A DNA stretch of 42,403 bases from the NCBI GenBank assembly GCA_017397825.1, contig JAFQHT010000051.1:1-42403 (forward strand), given 5' to 3'. Positions 33,450 through 41,448 of this stretch are shown piece after piece (the stretch's first letter is position 1; every line of letters starts with the position of its first letter). This DNA is from Bacillota bacterium. Lineage in GTDB: Bacteria; Bacillota; Clostridia; Peptostreptococcales; Anaerovoracaceae. The notes beneath the pieces were generated by a model. The model saw nothing but the letters and a program-made list of their open reading frames with translations, ran no database searches and had not been told where the DNA came from. The position numbers and the translations under genes were made by a program.

Positions 33450-35453
33450 TTATTTGTATTCAATTACTGCATTCTGACTGCCCGCAAAGGCACTTCCGGA
33501 GACTTCGCGCACAGTTTCAGGAAGTGTAACTGTGACGAGATCAGCGCAATCAGCAAAAGCTTCTTCACCGACTGTAAGCAGACTTGCCGGCGCAGTGAAA
33601 TTTGTCAGGCCGCTGCCTTTGAAAGCACCGTCTCTGATACGCACAACCGTTTCAGGCAGAATTACTTCCTTTACGTGCTTCATGCCGCGGAAAGCAGTTT
33701 TGCCGATTTTTTCAACGGGCAGGCTGCGGCGTACTGTCATGTCAAGGAAATGGTCTTCCACATCTGCCTCAATGAACGCAGGAACATTGGTGACAGGACT
33801 TTCGCCAAGATATTTTTTTACAGATGCGCTGTTTTCGAAAACGTAAAATTCGAAGTCGCCTTCTGTTATGAGCTGGTACTCATGGTGACCGATGGAAGTG
33901 CTTTCGTTGATGTCGGTGCCGAAAAGTCTGTCCATTGATGCACCTATATTGACGCCGTGAGAGGCTTTAAAAAGCACAATATCATCCTTTGTGACATTTT
34001 CCCTGAGAGCAGCCTCAAAGTCTTTTCTGTCGCTGAAATAGCGGGCTTCAAGGCCTGCAGCGCAGGCTTCCTCTACTGCAAACCGTATATCATGACCGTA
34101 CGCAAGTAGCAGATCAACTTTATGCTCTGCCACACATTTGCCCATCTGGCGGTGAGTATCTTCTGAAATATCTCCAAGTTCAAGTACATCACCGAGGGCA
34201 GCGATTCTGCGGCCCTTTTCAGCAGGGAGAGTCATCTGGTCCATGGCACTGAGCGTATTGTCCACGGCCATCAGTGAGGAGTTGTAGCAGTCAGCAAAAA
34301 TATGATAATCGCCCACTTCCAGCATATTCTGCCGCATACCGGACGGAGCATATGAGGCAATGCCGCTGAGGATTTTTTCTGCTTTCAGGTTCAGTGCTCT
34401 GCCCACTGCAAAAGCGCAGACTGCGTTAAGGATGTTATGTTCGCCGAGAGCGTTCACGCGGGCAGGAAACTTTTCACCGGATCCGGCAGATACAATTTCA
34501 AAATTATAACCTGTGCCGTCAGAAATGATGTTTTCAGCATAGTATGAAGCGCCCGGATTATTCAGACTGTACGTTACTACCTTCTGAGTGAATCTGTGAT
34601 TCATCAGGGCTTCATCATCATAATTTATAATGGCCAGACCATCAGGGTTTCCGTATGTGGAAAGGGAAAGTTTATCTTCGATAAGCTTTTCGCGGCCGCC
34701 ATAGCTTTCGATGTGAGAAACACCGATATTTGTGTAAACACAGATATCAGCATCCAGCTGGCGCGCTGAAAATTCAATGGTTTTAGGTGTTGAAGCTCCT
34801 ACTTCCTGAAGGTACACATTGGTGGAATACTTCAGGTTCTGGATATACCTTGCCACTGCGAAGAAAGAATTGTTGTTGCCCTTTGACACCACTGGATTCT
34901 TATAATGGGCGCGGAGCACAGATTCAATCATTTCTTTGGTGGATGTTTTTCCCACAGAACCGGTAACGGTGATTATTTTTGCTTTGTGAAGTCTGCGTAT
35001 ATGATGAATGGCGCGGCTGTAGGCATTTCTGATAAGACTGTTTCCTTCATCGTCTGTACCGGTAATAACCAGCTGATTCGGATGACCGCACGGAGTGTCG
35101 GTAATCATAAGAAGAAAATCAGCTCCCATTGCAGTTTTAAGCGGATCAAAGCTGTATTTTGCAGGATGAGTGCTGCCCCAGTACATGAAAATTGAGTCTG
35201 GTGTTACCTTGCGGGAATCAGCAGTAATGTATGAAACAGGGTGGTCTGCCATATGCTCAAAGTCAGCCGGAAAATCGAGACCTGCAATTTCAAAAAACTT
35301 TCTGACAGTCAGTGCGCGATCTTCTTTGTAGGCAGCAAGAGCCTCCTCTTTTTTGCGGGCCTTTTCATCAGCTTTTTCCTGTGCGGCGAGTTCTGCGGCG
35401 AACTCCTTATCAACTTTTTTTCTCATTTTGGTCAGAAAATTTTCTTTAGCCAT
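33450..35453 (-). CDS. MurF-like Mur ligase fused to a C-terminal leucine-rich-repeat (LRR_5/BspA-type) domain
   Basis: A 667-aa protein. After a charged N-terminal helix (residues 1-48) comes a MurF-type N-domain (SYITADSRKV, 74-83). The ATP-binding Mur ligase centre follows (TVTGSVGKTSTKE, P-loop about 163-175; EVGAS; SHIESYGGREKLIEDKLSL; ALGEHNILNAVCAFAVG) and the C-domain (SSLMAVDNTLSAM, AALGDVLELG). Such ligases join an amino acid or dipeptide to a UDP-sugar peptide or similar acceptor. The last ~90 residues are LRR_5-like repeats (IGKTAFRGMKHVKEVILPETVVRIRDGAFKGS...). That addition is unusual for MurF. It may be a paralogue and not the essential MurF. ATG 35453 follows AAGGAG; the upstream in-frame extension runs through the rpsT terminator. 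Confidence 0.85.
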   Translation of the reverse strand: MAKENFLTKMRKKVDKEFAAELAAQEKADEKARKKEEALAAYKEDRALTVRKFFEIAGLDFPADFEHMADHPVSYITADSRKVTPDSIFMYWGSTHPAKYSFDPLKTAMGADFLLMITDTPCGHPNQLVITGTDDEGNSLIRNAYSRAIHHIRRLHKAKIITVTGSVGKTSTKEMIESVLRAHYKNPVVSKGNNNSFFAVARYIQNLKYSTNVYLQEVGASTPKTIEFSARQLDADICVYTNIGVSHIESYGGREKLIEDKLSLSTYGNPDGLAIINYDDEALMNHRFTQKVVTYSLNNPGASYYAENIISDGTGYNFEIVSAGSGEKFPARVNALGEHNILNAVCAFAVGRALNLKAEKILSGIASYAPSGMRQNMLEVGDYHIFADCYNSSLMAVDNTLSAMDQMTLPAEKGRRIAALGDVLELGDISEDTHRQMGKCVAEHKVDLLLAYGHDIRFAVEEACAAGLEARYFSDRKDFEAALRENVTKDDIVLFKASHGVNIGASMDRLFGTDINESTSIGHHEYQLITEGDFEFYVFENSASVKKYLGESPVTNVPAFIEADVEDHFLDMTVRRSLPVEKIGKTAFRGMKHVKEVILPETVVRIRDGAFKGSGLTNFTAPASLLTVGEEAFADCADLVTVTLPETVREVSGSAFAGSQNAVIEYK

Positions 35454-35469
35454 TTTTTTCTCCTTATCA

Positions 35470-35510
35470 TAAAGATAAAACCCCGGGAGACACAATCCGG
35501 GGTTTTGGTG
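35470..35510 (-). terminator. Terminator of rpsT
   Basis: Stem AAAACCCCGG/CCGGGGTTTT (35477-35486 with 35497-35506), 10-nt loop. On the minus strand it follows the rpsT stop and precedes the MurF-like gene. Confidence 0.7.
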
Positions 35511-35557
35511 CTCAAAGCTGTGCATTTAACTTATGCACGGGTGGGGACGGGTGAGAC

Positions 35558-35830
35558 TTACTTTGCAGCCTTAGCTGCGTTGAATCTTTTAGTTAATCTG
35601 GAAACTTTTCTGGAAGCAGCCTGCTTGGAGATAGTTCCCTTTGCAGCGGCCTGCATAAGCTTCTTTTCTGCAAGGTGCAGCTTTTCAGCAGCAACTTCAA
35701 GGTTTGCTTCAGCCATAGCAGCTTCGAAAGCCTTTAAAACAGCCTTAAGATGGTTCTTAACTCTTCTGTTTCTTGCAGTCTTCTTGTCGATAACTCTGAT
35801 TCTTTTCTTTGCGGATTTAATGTTTGCCAT
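35558..35830 (-). CDS. rpsT: 30S ribosomal protein S20
   Basis: A 90-aa basic, helical protein that binds 16S rRNA early in 30S assembly. The opening MANIKSAKKRIRVIDKKTARNRRVKNHLK and the closing RLTKRFNAAKAAK are the S20 pattern, at normal length. ATG 35830 is preceded by GGGGT at somewhat long spacing, so translation may be autoregulated, as is known for S20 elsewhere. It is divergent from gpr across a 421-bp gap that carries a large hairpin element. Confidence 0.95.
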   Translation of the reverse strand: MANIKSAKKRIRVIDKKTARNRRVKNHLKAVLKAFEAAMAEANLEVAAEKLHLAEKKLMQAAAKGTISKQAASRKVSRLTKRFNAAKAAK

Positions 35831-35998
35831 AATTTTTTTACCCCACTATTCTTAATATTTTAGCTAGTCCGAAGGTGGCGACCAACGGACGTAAATTCGC
35901 ACCATGAATTATATACGAAAACCGTTGAAATTGCAAGGACTTTTTGATAAAAGTCATGCGAAAAAGCAATAATAAGAAGAAGTGAATTAAATATATTT

Positions 35999-36219
35999 GT
36001 TCAGATGAGATGATTTCAGCAGCGATGAACGATTTCCGCAGGAGAAGTATGAAACTGCCAATTAAGCAGCGAATGTGAGCAGCTAAGAGTACGGCACTGT
36101 TTGAGCGAAGAAAGCACATAAGGCGAGTTTGCCGTACTCTCTGCAAACAGAGCTGCGTATTGCTGCAGTTTCCTGCGACGAGGACTTAGTGAATGGTGCT
36201 GAAAGCAGCTTATCTGAAC
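35999..36219. ncRNA. Large nested-hairpin element (~220 nt), possible structured RNA
   Basis: Nested complementary arms are visible: 35999-36009 with 36209-36219 (GTTCAGATGAG/CTTATCTGAAC) and 36014-36021 with 36197-36204. Further in are 36037-36042 with 36172-36177 and 36051-36057 with 36165-36171. The innermost are 36079-36084 with 36151-36156 and 36086-36096 with 36130-36140 (11 bp, perfect). There is a large asymmetric internal bubble between the second and third helices. This could be a 6S-like or other small RNA, a large leader of gpr, or a REP-like mobile hairpin. I cannot tell strand or family. It fills most of the rpsT-gpr gap; the remainder (35831-35998) shows nothing further I can assign. 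Confidence 0.6.
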
Positions 36220-36251
36220 TATATTACATGAATTAAAAAAAGGAGTGCATT

Positions 36252-37124
36252 ATGAAATACAGAACAGACCTGGCCATTGAAACAGAGCAGCTTCTTACTG
36301 AAGCAAGGCAGCAGGCTTCCGGCTACATCAAAAAACAAAGCCAGATTGATAAGGACATTTCGGTCACTGAAATCATAATCACCACGGAAGAAGGCGAAAA
36401 AGCTTTCGGCAGAGACCGTGGAACTTACATTACAGTAGAGGTTGACGGAATACTGGAAGGAAAAGAGGACATAAAAAAACGGGCAGCCCGTGCGCTTGCT
36501 GCAGAACTTAAAAAATATATAAAATTTGACTATTTTCTTAAGGTACTGGTTGTAGGGCTTGGAAACGAAAAGGTCACACCTGACAGTCTGGGGCCTCACA
36601 CTGTGGACAAGGTAAAAATCACTTCACATCTTTTCAGAATTTTTGAGTGTGAAGGAGACTGGGAAATGGCCAATGTGAGTGGTTTTAATCCTTCGGTTAC
36701 GGGAGTCACCGGCATGGAAACAGCGGATCTTATTGAAAAGACAGTTTCTCTGGTGAAACCGGATTATGTAGTCATAATAGATTCTCTTGCGGCAAAGGAG
36801 ATGGGCCGCATGAACACTACAATCCAGATGTGTGACACGGGAATTGCGCCGGGAGCAGGTATGGGCAACAACCGCAGGGAAATCAGCGAAAAAACTATTG
36901 GCTGTAAAGTAATCTCTCTTGGAGTACCTACGGTTATAGATTCACGTACTTTGCTGCTGGAGGCGGCAGAGGAAACCGGAGGCTGGGATCCTGAGGAGTA
37001 TATTAAAAAACGCGACATGGATATGATTGTAACTTCTACGGATATTGATCAGATTATAAAGGATTTTTCTGATATTATTGCAGATGCCATAAATATTACC
37101 CTGCATCCCGGCATATATTCATAG
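36252..37124 (+). CDS. gpr: GPR spore endopeptidase (germination protease)
   Basis: A 290-aa aspartic-type protease that degrades small acid-soluble spore proteins at germination. It begins YRTDLAIE, the family start that includes the processing region. It contains VGLGNEKVTPDSLGPHTVDKV, SGFNPSVTGVTGMETADLI and DYVVIIDSLAAKEMGRMNTTIQMCDTGIAPGAGMGNNRREIS, all diagnostic. It is shorter than the ~370-aa Bacillus enzyme but in the range of clostridial ones. ATG 36252 follows AAGGAG. It is followed 38 bp later by spoIIP, the standard Firmicute order gpr-spoIIP. Confidence 0.95.
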   Translation: MKYRTDLAIETEQLLTEARQQASGYIKKQSQIDKDISVTEIIITTEEGEKAFGRDRGTYITVEVDGILEGKEDIKKRAARALAAELKKYIKFDYFLKVLVVGLGNEKVTPDSLGPHTVDKVKITSHLFRIFECEGDWEMANVSGFNPSVTGVTGMETADLIEKTVSLVKPDYVVIIDSLAAKEMGRMNTTIQMCDTGIAPGAGMGNNRREISEKTIGCKVISLGVPTVIDSRTLLLEAAEETGGWDPEEYIKKRDMDMIVTSTDIDQIIKDFSDIIADAINITLHPGIYS

Positions 37125-37162
37125 GGTAAGAAATCTGAAGTTCAAAATGCTGGAGGTAAGGT

Positions 37163-38077
37163 GTGAGAAAAGGTTTGGGAACTGCTATTCTGGGGGTATA
37201 TCTGCTGAGCACAGTGTTTTTTTATGACCAGATGCCTGCTGCCCGGGGAGAGGAAAAAGAAGGCCTTTTCAGCACAATGAAAATTACAGCGGAAGATTTT
37301 GGTGTAATGTGTATATCAGCTGCATATCCGGGCATAACTACAGAACTTACAGATTCCAGAGATAACGAAAAACAGGATGGGGCAGATGATGGAACTGTTA
37401 CCCTGTCAGGAAACAGCAATTCAGCACAGATTATTACCAGCGATTATGAAAAAGCGCCCGAACCGGTAGTTTTCGGCGATAATCCGGCAGTTCTCATCGT
37501 ACACACCCATGCAACGGAGTCATATCTTCCTGCTTCAGAGGGTAACTATCATACAACAGAACGGGAAAATACGGTCCGTGATGTGGGGCAGGTACTGGCA
37601 GAGACGCTCAAAGCAAATGGTATAGCAGCAGTTCACGATCAGACTCTTCATGATAACCCTTCCTACAGCCAGTCTTACAGCAGATCTTACGAAACTATCA
37701 GCTCCCTTCTTAAAAAATATCCGACTGTCAGGTGTGTCATTGACCTGCACAGAGATGCTATAGCATCAGATGGTCCGGCAGCCACAGTATCGGCAGGGGG
37801 TAAGAATTGCGCCAAGTATTCTTTTGTGGTAAGCAATGCGGTGGAAACATACAAAGCCAATAAGAAATTCATCGGACACCTTAACGAGACAGCTTCCGAA
37901 AAGTACAAAGGTTTCACAGGAACAATCCTTGAAAGAGGCTACCGGTATAACCAGAATCTTTCAGAAAAATATCTTTTGCTTGAAATAGGTTATAACCGCA
38001 ACCATATTACAGAGGCCCGTAATACAGCAGAAGTTTTCGGGCAGATTCTGGCGGACACTTTAAAGGCCGGGTATTGA
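37163..38077 (+). CDS. spoIIP: Stage II sporulation protein P
   Basis: A 304-aa membrane-anchored peptidoglycan amidase/endopeptidase of the SpoIID-M-P engulfment machine, which thins septal wall so that the mother cell can engulf the forespore. The N-terminus has one membrane segment (LGTAILGVYLLSTVFF). The catalytic domain shows the zinc motif VHTHATESYLP (His and Glu), CVIDLHRDAI, and LLLEIGYNRN. Translation starts at GTG 37163 after GGAGG. It lies directly downstream of gpr, probably expressed in the mother cell or forespore with it. Confidence 0.95.
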   Translation: MRKGLGTAILGVYLLSTVFFYDQMPAARGEEKEGLFSTMKITAEDFGVMCISAAYPGITTELTDSRDNEKQDGADDGTVTLSGNSNSAQIITSDYEKAPEPVVFGDNPAVLIVHTHATESYLPASEGNYHTTERENTVRDVGQVLAETLKANGIAAVHDQTLHDNPSYSQSYSRSYETISSLLKKYPTVRCVIDLHRDAIASDGPAATVSAGGKNCAKYSFVVSNAVETYKANKKFIGHLNETASEKYKGFTGTILERGYRYNQNLSEKYLLLEIGYNRNHITEARNTAEVFGQILADTLKAGY

Positions 38078-38108
38078 AAAAAATCCATGGCTGTGTTACA
38101 GTATAGCC

Positions 38109-38552
38109 ATGGAAAACAATGGATTAAAGAAAATAGGCAAAAATGCCGGCAGAATAATGAAAGCCACCGCGGCACTGATTGCAGCTGCGGCTTTTGTGGT
38201 GGCATCGAGCATTACTCCGACGCCGGAGGCGCCTAAGGACATAAATTCTGAAATTTTCAATCCGACGCCTGTGGTAATGACTATTGAGGAGGCGTCGGAG
38301 GCAATTGTTGAAGAGGAAACGGATGTTGAGGAAGAAGTTAAAAAGAAAGGCTTTTTCGTCAGACTGAAAATGGCCATTTATGGTTTCTTCGCAGCTTGTG
38401 CTGCATGGGTGGCACATAAAATTCCGTGGAAAAAGATATTTAACAGGAGAAATTTCTACATACTGCTGGCTCTGGTTTGTACAGGTCTGGCGGTGTATTT
38501 CCTGTGGCCGGTAATTACAGACTATCTGGCACAGCCTAATCAGCCACAGTAA
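38109..38552 (+). CDS. Membrane protein of unknown function downstream of spoIIP
   Basis: 147 residues. There is a hydrophobic N-terminal segment (about 18-34, ATAALIAAAAFVVASS), then a Pro/Glu-rich acidic linker (TPTPEAPKD...EEETDVEEEVKKK). Further hydrophobic stretches follow (about 85-100 and 113-135, YILLALVCTGLAVYFLWPVI). There is no catalytic motif. Its place 31 bp after spoIIP suggests co-expression in sporulation, but nothing in the sequence proves this. I do not recognise a family. Confidence 0.6.
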   Translation: MENNGLKKIGKNAGRIMKATAALIAAAAFVVASSITPTPEAPKDINSEIFNPTPVVMTIEEASEAIVEEETDVEEEVKKKGFFVRLKMAIYGFFAACAAWVAHKIPWKKIFNRRNFYILLALVCTGLAVYFLWPVITDYLAQPNQPQ

Positions 38553-38570
38553 TTAAACCATATGTAAAAA

Positions 38571-38616
38571 GCAAACAGCCCCGTTCACCGGACGATGTGA
38601 AACGAGGCTGTTTTTA
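38571..38616. terminator. Bidirectional terminator between the spoIIP unit and the LysR gene
   Basis: Stem AACAGCC-CGTT/AACG-GGCTGTT (38574-38585 with 38601-38612, mismatched in the middle) with inner TTCAC/GTGAA, T5 on the plus side; a T-rich stretch also follows on the minus side. Confidence 0.75.
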
Positions 38617-38639
38617 TATTATGGGCATCTGAATCTTTG

Positions 38640-39533
38640 TTATACTCCGCATCTGTTGATAATGAACTTTTTCAGGGCCTGGGCAGCTTCAGAAAGCTGG
38701 CAGTCTCTGCGCCAGAATATGGAGTAGTTTCTTGTATAGTCAAGATCAGTAATAGGAATCTGAACAAAATAGTCTTTTTTCATATAGCAGCCGTTGACTT
38801 TGGTCAGCATGCTTGTAAGGGCAACTGCTTCAGGATGACGTCTTAATGTGCCAGGAAGCAATGCATAGTTGGATTCACCTGCAATACGTGGCGCAAAGTG
38901 CTTTTCGGCAAAAATCTTTTCTGTAAAGTGACGGAAGCTGGAACGTGGTTCTTCCAGAATAAAAGGAATTTCCTTCAGTTCCTGGAAAGATACTGATTCT
39001 CCGGAAGCTGCCGGATGATCTTTGTTGAGCAGGGCATAAAGGGGGTCTTCTCTGAACTCGTAGTGATCCCATTCCGGTGAAGTGATATCTTCTGTTGCCG
39101 CAATAATCAGTTCAACCCTGCCGTCAAATTTATCGGGGTCTTTAGCATCATTTATGAAAAATTCGCGCTGAATAAGGTTGTAATCAGGGTTTTCTTCAGT
39201 AAATTTATACAGGATTTTAGAGAAAACAAGGGGATTGAGTGTATTGACAATAACCACAAGCTCCTTGTCAGAGGCTCTGTCGTGGATTGCTTTCTGGCCG
39301 TCTTCCAGTGCTTTAAGAGCAGTTTCCACATATCTTAAATAAATCTTTCCATATTCATTGAGGACCAGCGTGCGGCCTTTGCGGTCAAAAAGCTGGACTC
39401 CCAGATCTTCTTCCATACGGGAAAGTGCGTTGCTCAGCGTAGACTGAGACACAAAAAAATCTTCGGCACATTTAGTCAGGTTCTGCCTGTGTGCAAGTGC
39501 ACGGAAGTATTGTAATTGCAATGTACTTATCAT
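38640..39533 (-). CDS. LysR-family transcriptional regulator
   Basis: A 297-aa LTTR. The N-terminal winged helix-turn-helix reads LQLQYFRALAHRQNLTKCAEDFFVSQSTLSNALSRMEEDLGVQLFDRKGRTLVLNEYG. A linker helix and a periplasmic-binding-protein-like effector domain (about residues 90-297) follow. It is divergent from the CoA-transferase genes with a 255-bp shared regulatory region carrying three copies of a TAGCATGC-type motif. By the usual LTTR logic it most likely controls those genes and itself. Its effector may be a metabolite of the transferase pathway (inference). Confidence 0.9.
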   Translation of the reverse strand: MISTLQLQYFRALAHRQNLTKCAEDFFVSQSTLSNALSRMEEDLGVQLFDRKGRTLVLNEYGKIYLRYVETALKALEDGQKAIHDRASDKELVVIVNTLNPLVFSKILYKFTEENPDYNLIQREFFINDAKDPDKFDGRVELIIAATEDITSPEWDHYEFREDPLYALLNKDHPAASGESVSFQELKEIPFILEEPRSSFRHFTEKIFAEKHFAPRIAGESNYALLPGTLRRHPEAVALTSMLTKVNGCYMKKDYFVQIPITDLDYTRNYSIFWRRDCQLSEAAQALKKFIINRCGV

Positions 39534-39580
39534 CTTATCGCCTCACAGTATTTTATCAGTAAATATAAATTAGCAACCTA

Positions 39581-39747
39581 ATAGTTTGCAAGCTAATTAT
39601 ATAGCATGCGAAATAATTTGTAAAGAGTTATTTTAAAAATACGAACGATTTATTGATTAAGAGACTGAACAACAATTGAAAATAATGTGATTGGAGTTTA
39701 TCTAAATACTATAATATAATCTTTATATAGTTAGCATGCAAAACTAA
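39581..39747. promoter_or_regulatory. Shared LysR/CoA-transferase control region with three related sites
   Basis: Similar 17-bp sites are ATAGTTTGCAAGCTAAT (39581-39597), ATAGCATGCGAAATAAT (39601-39617, opposite orientation) and TTAGCATGCAAAACTAA (39731-39747). A sigma-A-like promoter for the transferase (TTGGAG 39691-39696, 18 bp, TATAAT 39715-39720) places the third site over the transcription start. Confidence 0.5.
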
Positions 39748-39788
39748 TAAGAGCTGATAAACATACAATATTGATAAGGAGAAATAAT

Positions 39789-40469
39789 ATGAAAAATAAA
39801 GTGACCACCGCTCAGGAGGCAATCAGAGACATAAATGATGGCGCTACAATCATGGTTGGCGGTTTCATGGCCTGCGGAACACCGGAAATACTTATTGATG
39901 CTCTGGTGGAAAAGAATGTGAGAAATCTTACTATAATCTGCAATGATGCAGGCGTACCGGGAAGAGGAGTAGGCAAACTTCTTTCCAACGGACAGATAAA
40001 GACGCTTATTGCTTCCCACGTAGGGCTTAACCCTGAAGTTGCACAGAGAATGAATACTGATGTTGAGGAAGATAAACTGGAATGTATTCTGATTCCGCAG
40101 GGAACTCTTGCAGAAAAAATCCGTGCAGGTGGTGCTGGCCTTGGTGGTTTTCTCACCCCTACAGGTGTAGGTACAATTGTTGCTGAAGGTAAACAGGTAA
40201 TAAATATCAAAGGCAGAGATTATCTGCTGGAAGAACCTATCAGAGCTGAGTTTGCTTTAATCAGAGGTTCTGTAACTGATGAGTTCGGAAACACAATTTA
40301 CCACGGAACAACCCAGACTTTCAACCCGATGATGGCAATGGCTGCAGACACAGTAATTGTGGGGGCTGTGGAAGTTGTAGAAACAGGGACAATGAATCCT
40401 GACAATGTGAGAACATCAGGAATATTTGTGGATGCAGTAGTAGGAGGAGAAAAACCATGGCAGATATAA
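39789..40469 (+). CDS. 3-oxoacid (acetoacetate/butyrate-type) CoA-transferase, subunit A
   Basis: A 226-aa alpha subunit of a class I CoA-transferase (AtoD/CtfA/ScoA type). It moves CoA between acyl-CoA and a free acid such as acetoacetate, acetate or butyrate. Family motifs: GATIMVGGFMACGTPEILIDAL, the NDAGVPGRGVGKLL block, IPQGTLAEKIRAGGAGLGGFLTPTGVGT, and RGSVTDEFGNTIY. ATG 39789 follows AAGGAG; the opening at 39771 has no site. Its last 13 bp overlap subunit B. In this window it could activate acetoacetate made by the BKACE at 13.0 kb, but it is separately regulated by LysR. Confidence 0.88.
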   Translation: MKNKVTTAQEAIRDINDGATIMVGGFMACGTPEILIDALVEKNVRNLTIICNDAGVPGRGVGKLLSNGQIKTLIASHVGLNPEVAQRMNTDVEEDKLECILIPQGTLAEKIRAGGAGLGGFLTPTGVGTIVAEGKQVINIKGRDYLLEEPIRAEFALIRGSVTDEFGNTIYHGTTQTFNPMMAMAADTVIVGAVEVVETGTMNPDNVRTSGIFVDAVVGGEKPWQI

Positions 40470-41101
40470 AAGAAAGAATTGCAAGAAGAGTTGCAAAAGA
40501 ATTAAATGACGGTGATGTGGTTAATCTTGGTATCGGTCTGCCTACTATGGTGGCAGAATGCCTGCCTGAAGGAGTGGAAGTTATTCTCCAGTCCGAAAAC
40601 GGAATTATGAACATGGGCGGCGCTCCTGCCGTTCCGAATGTGGATGTTGTAAACGCAGGTGCACAGTATGTGACGATTAAACCGGGTGGACAGTTTTTTG
40701 ACAGTGCCACATCTTTTGCGATTATCAGAGGAGGACATGTGGATGCTACTATTCTTGGTGCACTGGAAGTTGACAGACATGGAAACCTTTCAAACTGGAT
40801 TGTACCAGGCAAAATGGTTCCGGGCATGGGCGGTGCCATGGACCTGGTAGTAGGTGCAAGAAAAGTAATCGTTGCCATGCAGCATACCCAGAAGGGAAAA
40901 CATAAAATTCTTGATGAATGCACGCTGCCGTACACAGCAATCAATTGTGTAGATATGATTATTACCGAAATGGGTGTTATGAAAGTGACTAATGAAGGAA
41001 TCGTCCTTGAGGAAATTCATGAAGATTTTACAGTTGAAGATGTTCAGGCGGCGACAGGCTGCAAACTCATAATTTCAGAAAATCTCAGAACAATGGTCTA
41101 A
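40457..41101 (+). CDS. 3-oxoacid (acetoacetate/butyrate-type) CoA-transferase, subunit B
   Basis: A 214-aa beta subunit (AtoA/CtfB/ScoB type). It opens RIARRVAKELNDGDVVNLGIGLPT. The catalytic glutamate is in LQSENGIMNMGG, which forms the glutamyl-CoA intermediate. The block FDSATSFAIIRGGHVDATILGALEVDRHGNLSNW, then PGKMVPGMGGAMDLV, is diagnostic. It begins inside the end of subunit A (13-bp overlap), with its AGGAGG in that gene, so the two are translated together. A probable terminator (ACCTGC/GCAGGT, 41123-41157, then T7) follows. Confidence 0.9.
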   Translation: MADIKERIARRVAKELNDGDVVNLGIGLPTMVAECLPEGVEVILQSENGIMNMGGAPAVPNVDVVNAGAQYVTIKPGGQFFDSATSFAIIRGGHVDATILGALEVDRHGNLSNWIVPGKMVPGMGGAMDLVVGARKVIVAMQHTQKGKHKILDECTLPYTAINCVDMIITEMGVMKVTNEGIVLEEIHEDFTVEDVQAATGCKLIISENLRTMV

Positions 41102-41120
41102 TTGCATTTTTTCATAAAAA

Positions 41121-41165
41121 ATACCTGCTTTGCGCACAATAAAAACGAGAGGCAGGTGTTTTTTT
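41121..41165 (+). terminator. Probable terminator after the CoA-transferase genes
   Basis: Stem ACCTGC/GCAGGT (41123-41128 with 41152-41157), long loop, seven T ending at the small-ORF start codon. Confidence 0.5.
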
Positions 41166-41333
41166 ATGAAAAATTTCAGGCAGTGTCTGATAATTATGAC
41201 TATAGTATTTATCACCATACTTGCAGCACTCAATGTGGACAGGAGATGCTCCGACATGTATGGAACAGAAAGCAAACTGGCCGATGCAGCGGTGAACGTA
41301 TTTATCAGCACAAAAGAGCAGTGGACGGATTAA
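41166..41333 (+). CDS. Possible 55-aa membrane peptide upstream of lepA
   Basis: ATG 41166 opens a 55-codon frame with one strong hydrophobic segment (about residues 6-22, CLIIMTIVFITILAAL) and a polar C-terminus (VDRRCSDMYGTESK...). The upstream GAGGCAGG could serve as a ribosome site but lies inside the presumed terminator stem. A real small membrane protein is plausible; a chance frame is not excluded. The rest of the 41102-41448 gap shows no other gene. Confidence 0.4.
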   Translation: MKNFRQCLIIMTIVFITILAALNVDRRCSDMYGTESKLADAAVNVFISTKEQWTD

Positions 41334-41448
41334 GAAAAATATTGAAATTCTGCCCGTTATGCTTTAAAATATATCTTGGGTTTGTATGTGCTTTTGTTCA
41401 TTTTACAGGCGCATGGAAAACCGTAATTTTAAAGGATGCGAGGACAAT

